Below are positions 57,103 to 64,000 of a stretch of 64,000 nt of DNA, piece by piece. The notes below the pieces were generated by a model that was not told where the DNA came from, did no database searches, and saw only the letters and a program-made list of their open reading frames with translations. Source of the DNA: Pyrenophora tritici-repentis (Eukaryota; Ascomycota; Dothideomycetes; Pleosporales; Pleosporaceae); NCBI RefSeq assembly GCF_003171515.1, contig NC_089390.1, forward strand, positions 5,704,001-5,768,000, read 5' to 3'. Positions within the stretch are counted from its first letter, which is position 1. Each line of letters begins with the position of its first letter. Made by a program: the position numbers and the translations under genes.

Positions 57103-58903
57103 CTAAGGCTTGCAGCGGCCGAAATAGCGGGGGTACAGGCAGCAGTCGCGGACCGTGTGTTGCTTGCAGAGCCAAGCGAGGAAGCGCTCGAGACCGAGAC
57201 CGTAGCCACCGTGGGGTGAGGAGCCGTATCTGATTGTTGTATTAGTCAAAGGGGTTTTTTGTTATAAAAAAGGAGATGAGAGAGAGAGAGAGATGAACAT
57301 ACTTTCTCTGATCAGTGTACCAGTAGTAAGCCGCAGGATCAATCTGCTCCCTCGCAAAAGCAGCCATCAATTCATCGTAGTTGTCCATGCGCATACTTCC
57401 TCCAACGATCTCGCCTACACCTGGCATCAAGCAATCCACACTCTCAGTCACACGCGCGTCGTCCTTGTCCTTTAACATGTAAAAGGCCTTGATCTCCGTG
57501 GGGAAGTGGGTGAGGAAGATAGGCCTGTTTATAATATCCGTCATCCTGCGCTCAGCAGCTTCGGCAATGTCGTCACCGAACTTGTGCGGCTCGCCGTCTT
57601 CGTTGGGGATGTTGTGCTCGACGAGCCAGTCGATAGCGTCCTGGTACTTCATGCGCTTGAACGGCCGCTCTGGGAGCTGGAATTCAGGGTTGAGGTCCAT
57701 GATGTATTGCTTGACGACGGGATCAGCCATTGTGACTTCGAGCACGCGGCACATGACTTCTTCGAGGTGGGTGAGCAGGTCGTCGAAGTTGATATAGTCG
57801 AGCTCGGCTTCAATGTGTGTGTATTCAGCCAAGTGGCGGCGGGTTAGTGACTTTTCTGCGCGGAACGACTTTTCGATGCAGTATACGTCGCCCATGGAGG
57901 GTAGGCAGGTCTCGAGGTAGAGTTGGGATGACTGGGTTAGGTAGGCCTCCTCGTTGTAGTAGCCAAACTTGAAGAGAGTGGCTCCGCCTTCAACCTGTGT
58001 CTGGACAAGCGCCGGAGGGCTGACCTTGCGTAACCGCATCTCCTTGTAGACTTGGTTGAATGCAAACTCGACGGCATCACGGACAATCATGACCTTGGAT
58101 GCTGTTTCTCCGCGCAGAGTGAGATGTCGCAAATCCAAGAGGGTCGCGTGCTCAGTGTCTTTGGAAACACGGTTGGTAATGGCATCGTCACCACCTGCTG
58201 CTTTCCACCCATCGTGAATTTTGTAGTAGTCGGCGTGCAGCTCGCGGTCGTTGGGAGCGTGTGCGCCAGCCGGGATCTGTCTCAGTTCGCCCAAAATTTC
58301 CATGCTCGTCTCACGGGCCAGGGTAAGGGCGTCATACGTCTTTGCGAGGTTGCCGGTCAAGATAACTTGCATGTAGCCGTATCCGTCCCTCAACGTGACG
58401 AACATGACATCTTTTTGTCTCCGCTCACGATGTACACGGCCAAAAACGCGTACGCGCGTGCCCTTTGTGTCTTTGCCGTCTCCCAGAGTGATCTTCTTCG
58501 GGTCGGTATCGTCGAGCTTGATCTTAACTGCTTGTGGCAGGCTGGTGTCTTCTTCTATAACGACCTTCTTGGCCTCGTCTAGCACCTTGTTGCGATCTGC
58601 CTCTTCCTTCATGCGCGACGCAAGTTGACCCTGCTCTTTCTCAGCCTTCTTCTTCTGCGCCTTCGCGTAGTTGACCGCCTTCTTCATAGCAGACTTTGCG
58701 ACTTCCTTCCATTCCAACCTTGAAGAAGCATCTGCACCCTCAGCAACCTCGCCTGTAACGCTCTTTCGCGTGAGGAACTTGTGGTTATCGCCGCGGGTAA
58801 GGACAGCGAATCCGAGCGTCTTGTAAGGAAGCGACTCATCGCCGGTTTGGTCGGCAGTGTCGTGGCCGACATCCTCGTCGATATAATAGGTGGCTTCAGC
58901 CAT
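57103..58903 (-). CDS. DED81: Cytoplasmic asparaginyl-tRNA synthetase
   Basis: Exon 1 (58903-57303) and exon 2 (57229-57103), joined over a 73-nt intron, encode 575 residues. The N-terminal 110 residues are a Lys-rich eukaryotic extension. The anticodon-binding OB fold includes [20 protein letters not shown]. The class II core has motif 2 ([20 protein letters not shown]), ahead of which is [11 protein letters not shown], and motif 3 near [13 protein letters not shown]. The end is [14 protein letters not shown]. Motifs favour Asn over Asp. The ATG at 58903 ([11 protein letters not shown]) fits the family. The intron contains an AG/CT microsatellite near 57280. Confidence 0.95.
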
Positions 58904-59512
58904 GGTGGGTGCAATTGGTGTCCTGTGTTGTGTTTGTTGGGTTGTCACCGGGGTCTGGAATTATATTGAGTGGGCGCGGGGTGACTCAAGGGTCAAATGC
59001 CCCTCCAATGCTCCGTGCGCGCCTACCGTGAAGCACTCCATGTATCGATAAGAGTCATGAAGCTAACTGCTCACTTCTTATCTGTCGGTGAGGAGTCATG
59101 CTATCGCGAATGATGTATGTAAGATTGCATACGAACCTTTAGTTTGCAGGGGACTACTGATTGATGTTGGTTCAAAAGTGCTTAGTGCTTCTGTACCTAG
59201 GTACCTGGGTGTGCTTGCATGACAATGTGGCTGACTCCATGGAGAGGAAGTTCAAAGCCATATATATTTCAGATTTCAAGTTTGGATATGGAAGCCTCTC
59301 CATTCTGTGTGTAACTAATTTGCTCTTCGCCCTGAGAGGATGTTCTCGACATTTACCACATGAGAATATGTGATGCGCGACCTAATTCCGCGCTGACAAA
59401 CAAAGAGGCCGAAGTGCCTCTTGACTAAACCAAACATTCCAACGTCAAATATATTGCTCAGTTCAGTATCGATTCCAACAGTCTCGTTCTCTTGCCATTT
59501 TACAAGCTAATC
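58904..59512. promoter_or_regulatory. Divergent promoter region, AsnRS and DOPA-dioxygenase-like gene
   Basis: About 0.6 kb between divergent starts. No further gene is supported, and no specific regulatory site is named. Confidence 0.45.
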
Positions 59513-60241
59513 ATGTCAGAGCCAAGTCTGTATACGTATGAATCCCCTTTGAAAGGTTACGAAGGCCTCGAGCCACTGCCTAAGTATGTAATTCCTACTT
59601 CTATGAACATGTACTTTATAATCATCACTGACATTTGCACAGCGAAAAGGCAGACGACGGCAAATCCTACGTTAACCCGCCTGCTGAAAAGAGGAGTGGA
59701 GCCTACACCTCTTTCGTAGCTCCCATCACCAACGGAATCCGAGGTGGCTTTGAGTACAGCCAACATGCCGCGTAAATACATCCAAAAGACTAACACTGTG
59801 CAAGCATTCACATCTACTTCCTCCAAACCGACCCGGAAGAAACGAAATATGCCAATGAACTCTGGGAACGTATACGCCGGGAATGTAAGAGGGCCATCCA
59901 ATCTTAACACTATAAACTGACAATGGTAGTTCCTGAACTACGAATCTATAGAGTCTGGGATAAGCCAATTGGACCGCATCCCATTGCCATGTTCGAGGTC
60001 AATGTCTTTACACCCGGTAGGTACTTCCCATGCCAAGCTCCCGAGCGTGTGCTAACAGCTAATAGAACAATTTGGTGCGTTTATTCCGTGGCTGGTAATC
60101 AACAGAGGGCCATTATCCGCTTTGATTCACCCCAACACAGGTGATGATGAGAGAGATCATTCACAGAGGGCGACCTGGATGGGACAGCCACTACCTATCA
60201 ATTTGAAGATGTTCAAGCGCATTGCCGCTGCCAAGGTTTAA
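59513..60241 (+). CDS. DOPA 4,5-dioxygenase-family protein
   Basis: Five exons (59513-59583, 59643-59753, 59805-59884, 59930-60016, 60066-60241) encode 174 residues. Introns are 45-59 nt and phases agree. The DODA-type domain is evident: GFDIHIYFLQTDPEET, WERIRREFPELRIYRVWDKP, IGPHPIAMFEVNVF and WLVINRGPLSALIHPNTGDD. The histidines in these motifs fit a metal-dependent extradiol dioxygenase fold. Members cleave DOPA or related catechols; many fungal copies have unknown substrates. The donor GTACAG at 59754 was chosen because it restores FDIHIYF. Confidence 0.88.
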
Positions 60242-60576
60242 TCGTCCAAATACATGGAGTGAATCTTTGGCTAGTTGTCTGATCAAGGTCACATGCCTGT
60301 ACAGCGAGCACACAATCGTGGGAGGGTATATGTAATTTGCTGAGATGGTGGTTTCCGTAGGCGCAATATATCTGGATACAGACTACTGCTGCATCATCCC
60401 GTATTATTCTGCCTGACGTTCGTCTGAACCATCCCTGTGACTGCTCCAAGCAGCTCTATTCTGGTGGCATCCAATCGATGCTGTCTGCCTCATTCCCCAG
60501 CTCGATGATGACTTCCGCCGTTGAAAATCCATGACTTTCCTCAAGCGATAAACGAACATGTAAAATCCGACTATCC
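60242..60576. other. Short convergent 3' spacer
   Basis: 335 bp between the stops of the DOPA-dioxygenase-like gene (plus) and SRP14 (minus). It holds both 3' UTRs; nothing else is seen. Confidence 0.5.
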
Positions 60577-61051
60577 TCACACCTTGGTCTCGACCTTCTT
60601 CTTCTTCTTCGTCTTTTTTGCCTTCTTCTTATCCCTCTTCTTCAACCCTGACATGCCCACTTTGCATGCTTCTGCGTATTTCGCATAGAAGCTGTCTAAA
60701 TCATCTGGCTGGACGATAGTGCTCAATTCGATTTTGTCGATGTTTTTCCTGTCTGTGCCTTCCTTCTTGGTGCTTTTGTTGTTGTGCGCGCGGATTAGGA
60801 CGGGCAGTGGCTCCGCAGGGTGGGTATCCCACAATGGATCGTCGGCAACCTTTTCAGCAAGTGGTGGTGTAATTGAGGTCCCGAATGTCATGCGCTTCTG
60901 TACAAGATAGACGCTGCCGTGGCCTTTTGTGCGCGTGTATTCGAACAGGTCGGCGAGTCTTTTGAAGAACTAGTTATGGATTAGTACGATAAATGAACAA
61001 GATATATATTGTCGCCATTACCTCATCGTTACTCAAGTGGTCTCGCCCCAT
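60577..61051 (-). CDS. SRP14: Signal recognition particle subunit SRP14
   Basis: Exon 1 (61051-61022, ten codons) and exon 2 (60969-60577) encode 140 residues; the intron is 52 nt. The start MGRDHLSNDEFFKRL and the segment TKGHGSVYLVQKR are typical of SRP14. PVLIRAHNNKSTKK and KIELSTIVQPDDLDSFYAKY follow. The C-terminus is a Lys-rich tail (KKRDKKKAKKTKKKKK). SRP14 belongs to the Alu domain of the signal recognition particle and slows elongation during targeting to the ER. The start lies 166 bp from the divergent Sgd1 start. Confidence 0.93.
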
Positions 61052-61217
61052 TGTGAATGATCGTGTGCTATATTATGCGCGCCATGGAGGTAGGAGGTTG
61101 CATGGTGGGATGGCTGCAGCCTGTCAGTGCGCGCAGGCGGAGACGCGGGGAAATCTGATCTAAACTCCGACCTGGGAACTTTTTTTGCGACAACCAACCG
61201 TCTCGACCCAAGTCAAG
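61052..61217. promoter_or_regulatory. Compact bidirectional promoter, SRP14 and SGD1
   Basis: Only 166 bp separate the two ATGs, so one short region must drive both a translocation gene and a nucleolar gene. No specific motif is assigned. Confidence 0.6.
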
Positions 61218-63769
61218 ATGCGCAAATCCTTCGGAGGGCCGAAACTGCCTGCAGAATTGAGGAACCAGCTTGGGGGTATGTTTGAAAGGCACCGGCAACA
61301 TCTGCCTTACTAATGTTGGTAGATCCAGCAAACAACAAGCGACGGAATGGTTCGCGCAACGGACCGCCGAATCGCAAAGACAAGCGCAAGGCCGACCGTG
61401 TAGAGAAGAAGCGTCAGAACAAGCAGGTCAGGAAGCCAGCGCCGACTCACCCACATAATGGCAGAGGACCGCGCCAAGGACCAGAGTCGGACGAGGAGGA
61501 GGAAGAGGAGATAGACTGGGACAATATCGAATCAGACGCCACACCACCACCGATAGAGAAGAAGGAACCTCAAAAGCCTCTGAAGGGCATTCTCAAAGCG
61601 AAGCCACAACAGAAAGAGGAGGCCTCGCCACCACCGGCAAAACTATCGCGCGCAGCACGAGACAAACTCGCCCAGGATGACGCTGAAATCGCTGCACTCG
61701 AGAAGAGATTGGGCGTAAAGGGAAAGAAAAAATCAAAAGGGGCTGACGATGGTTTGGATGATATCTTCGGCGACCTTGGAGACTTTAGCGACGAAGAAGC
61801 TGTACAGCCTGCAAAACGGAAACGGAAAGAGGACGACGATTGGCTCGCAAGCAAGAGACGGAAAGCTCTGGGCCAAGAATCCAGCGAGGAAGAAGACAGT
61901 GCGATGGAGGATGGGGATTCCGATTCCGATCTGGATTTAGAAGACACTGGCTTTGACGATGAGGATGAAGACGAGACAGACGACGAGGATGGTGACCTAG
62001 GGTCCGAGGACGAGACCATGGAGGACGAGGAACCGGAACGACCACGAGTACGAGAGAACCCGTATGTTGCACCTATAGCGCCCGATGCTCAGCCGACCAA
62101 GTATATACCACCCGCACTGAGGGCACCACCTTCGTCAGACACAGAAGCCTTGATGCGTCTCAAAAGGCAGATACAAGGTCTCTTCAACAGACTCTCAGAA
62201 GCCAACATACTCTCTATCCTCAAGGAAATTGAGGCCATATATCAGAACAATCCCCGCGGGTACGTCAACAACACGCTTGTTGACTTGCTCATTGGCATGT
62301 TATCAGACCCGACCGCTCTCCTAGATACCTTCTTGAACTTGCATGCCGGTTTCATCGCTGCAATATACAAGGTTATTGGACCTGACTTCGGGGCTCAAAT
62401 TGTAGAACGTATTGTCGCGGAATTCGACCAGCACTATCAACCTAACAAGGACGGTCACGGGAAGCAGACGTCGAACTTGACATCGGTAGTAGCGGAGCTA
62501 TATACATACCAGGTCATTGGTAGTAACATCGTCTTCGACTATATCCGGGTTTTCCTCGACGAACTCACGGAGATCAACACCGAGCTATTGCTGAGGATAG
62601 TCAAAGCAGCAGGCCCGCAATTACGACAGGATGATCCTACTTCACTAAAAGATATTGTCGTTCTACTACAGAAATCCGTAGCGAAGGTTGGCCAAAGTAA
62701 TTTGCCAGTCAGGACAAAGTTTATGATCGAGACGATCAACGACTTGAAGAACAACAAGATGAAGACTGGCATAGCTTCTTCTGCACTTTCTAGAGAGCAT
62801 ACAACACGTATGAAGAAGCAGTTAGGCACACTAAATTCACGTAATCTCAAGGCGACCGAACCACTACGCGTTGGTCTCAAGGATATCAAAGACACAGAAA
62901 AGAGAGGAAAGTGGTGGCTAGTAGGAGCAAGTTGGCGAAACGAGCCAGGCAATGAGGAGCCTGAGGAGGAGAAACAAGCCGCTCGAACCACAGCGCAAAT
63001 CGACAACGAGGACGACGACAGCGAAGTTGACCTTGTGCAGCTTGCCCGTGAGCATCGTATGAACACAGACATCCGACGCGCCATCTTCATTTCCATCATG
63101 TCCGCCAGCGACTTCAAAGACGCACAAATACGGTTGAACAAGCTTAACCTCAAGAAGGCCCAAGAGGCAGAGATACCGCGTGTTATCGTACATTGTGCGG
63201 GAGCTGAGAAGACCTACAATCCGTATTATACCGTACTCGCCCGCAAGATCTGCTCTGACCACAAGACACGGAAAAGCTTTCAATTCGCGCTCTGGGACAT
63301 CTTCAAGGGTCTTGGGGAGAAACAAGATGGTGCAGATGAATCCGACGATGAAGAAGACGAAGCAAGCAGCGATACGTCTCTGCGGAAGCTCGTAAACCAA
63401 GGCACGCTTTACGGCACGCTGATCGGTCGAAAAGCCATGCCCATTACCAGTCTGAAGAATCTCAACTTCCCATACTTACAGCCCAAGACAAAAACTTTTG
63501 TCGAAGTCTTGCTCGTTACTACCATCTTGGAAGCGCTGAAGACTTCAAAGAGTAAGGATAAGCGAGACGAGCGGGTGGTACGCGAAGTCTTTGTAGAGGT
63601 TGATCAAGCTCCGGAGATGATTGCCGGGTTACAGTTCTTCTTGAAGAAGACGGTGAGTAAGACGGAGATTGTGGACAAGTCCGAAAAAGAGACTGTCCGG
63701 TGGGCTTGCAAATCGATTATGGATATGCTCACGAGGATTCTGGCCACGACCACGATGCAGGAAGACTGA
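61218..63769 (+). CDS. SGD1: Nucleolar MIF4G/MA3 protein Sgd1 (NOM1)
   Basis: Exon 1 (61218-61275) and exon 2 (61323-63769), over a 47-nt intron, encode 834 residues. The N-terminal 270 residues are basic then strongly acidic (SSEEEDSAMEDGDSDSDLDL). The MIF4G domain begins near ALMRLKRQIQGLFNRLSEAN and includes NNTLVDLLIGMLSDP. The MA3 domain begins near MNTDIRRAIFISIMSASDF and includes FQFALWDIFKGLGE. The family acts in 40S ribosomal subunit maturation in the nucleolus. The start MRKSFGGPKLP matches the conserved basic beginning of fungal orthologues. The gene is intact. Confidence 0.94.
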
Positions 63770-64000
63770 GTAATTGAAAGAAGGAAGAGTCAGGCGAGCA
63801 TAATTAGAATACCCTTGGTTCGCCATGTATAGTATCGAGATATCAAAGTCGCCACATACAATGAGACGGCGATGTTTGAGATGTGATGCACTTTGTCAGC
63901 TTGGCGCCACCCTTGACCCTACGGAAGCCGCATAGGCCTTCTCTGCCGAGCTCCGCAAAAAGCTCAACCACACCTGCCATCCCACGCCCCAACCATTGAC
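63770..64000. other. Non-coding right edge
   Basis: The 3' UTR of Sgd1 and flanking DNA. No gene is supported within the 231 bp left in the window. Confidence 0.5.

Noticed and set aside
57270..57300. AG/CT microsatellite as a functional element
   Set aside because: It lies within the AsnRS intron and short dinucleotide runs are common there.
61570..62019. Serine-rich minus-strand frame
   Set aside because: Mirror image of the acidic GAC/GAG-rich tract of Sgd1.
1..64000. CRISPR arrays, bacterial operons, tRNA or rRNA genes
   Set aside because: No spaced direct repeats, no tRNA A and B boxes with a cloverleaf, and no rRNA-like sequence were seen; the genes are spliced and eukaryotic.

Overview
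The window is nuclear DNA of a filamentous ascomycete. Introns are short (45-75 nt, with GTRNGT, CTRAC and YAG signals), and there are a HET-domain/NACHT/ankyrin gene, Ty1/copia, hAT and pogo elements, and C-to-T nonsense changes of the repeat-induced point mutation (RIP) type. The gene content suggests Dothideomycetes, Pleosporales, and probably Pyrenophora or a close relative. The genus is inferred; there is no marker gene.

Left third (1-18.4 kb), transposon-rich. A complete Ty1/copia element (253-6072) has identical 203-bp LTRs and a 5-bp duplication. An 8.3-kb hAT element (7379-15668) has perfect 8-bp target-site duplications (TSDs) and holds a RIP-killed pogo element (7578-9717) and a solo LTR (12058-14824). 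The solo LTR is itself split by a second hAT (12148-14742). That inner hAT carries an intact three-exon gene for a divergent histone H3 and a second spliced gene with only the hAT C-terminal dimerisation domain. Introns of both genes share a repeated motif, TTATCACAG. To the right are a small RIP-broken gene and a four-exon gene for a 74-residue, six-cysteine secreted protein (16750-17144). A 162-bp hAT MITE sits directly on that gene's start codon.

Middle (18.4-37 kb), mixed. Present are a secreted amidase, COPII coat SEC24, the AP-2 sigma subunit and two conserved unknown genes. A 5.4-kb segment bounded by inverted repeats with TA duplications (29491-34884) contains a RIP-damaged HET-NACHT-ankyrin gene and seems to have split a host gene. 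A 535-residue unknown protein gene follows.

Right part (37-64 kb), compact and housekeeping. In order: SURF6/Rrp14 (ribosome biogenesis), the complex I TYKY subunit divergent from mitochondrial acyl carrier protein, Vps74 (Golgi), a SNF5-family remodeler subunit, an endonuclease/phosphatase-fold protein, an Ebp1/PA2G4 homologue, an Rco1-type double-PHD protein, asparaginyl-tRNA synthetase, a DOPA-dioxygenase-family protein, and SRP14 divergent from the nucleolar protein Sgd1/NOM1. These genes look intact. No tRNA, rRNA or CRISPR was seen.

The best candidates for something undescribed are the H3-carrying hAT with shared introns, the MITE-capped effector-like gene, and the inverted-repeat unit carrying an immune-type receptor gene. 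From memory, transduplication of a host gene by a DNA transposon has been reported in Pyrenophora tritici-repentis, so the first may be partly known.
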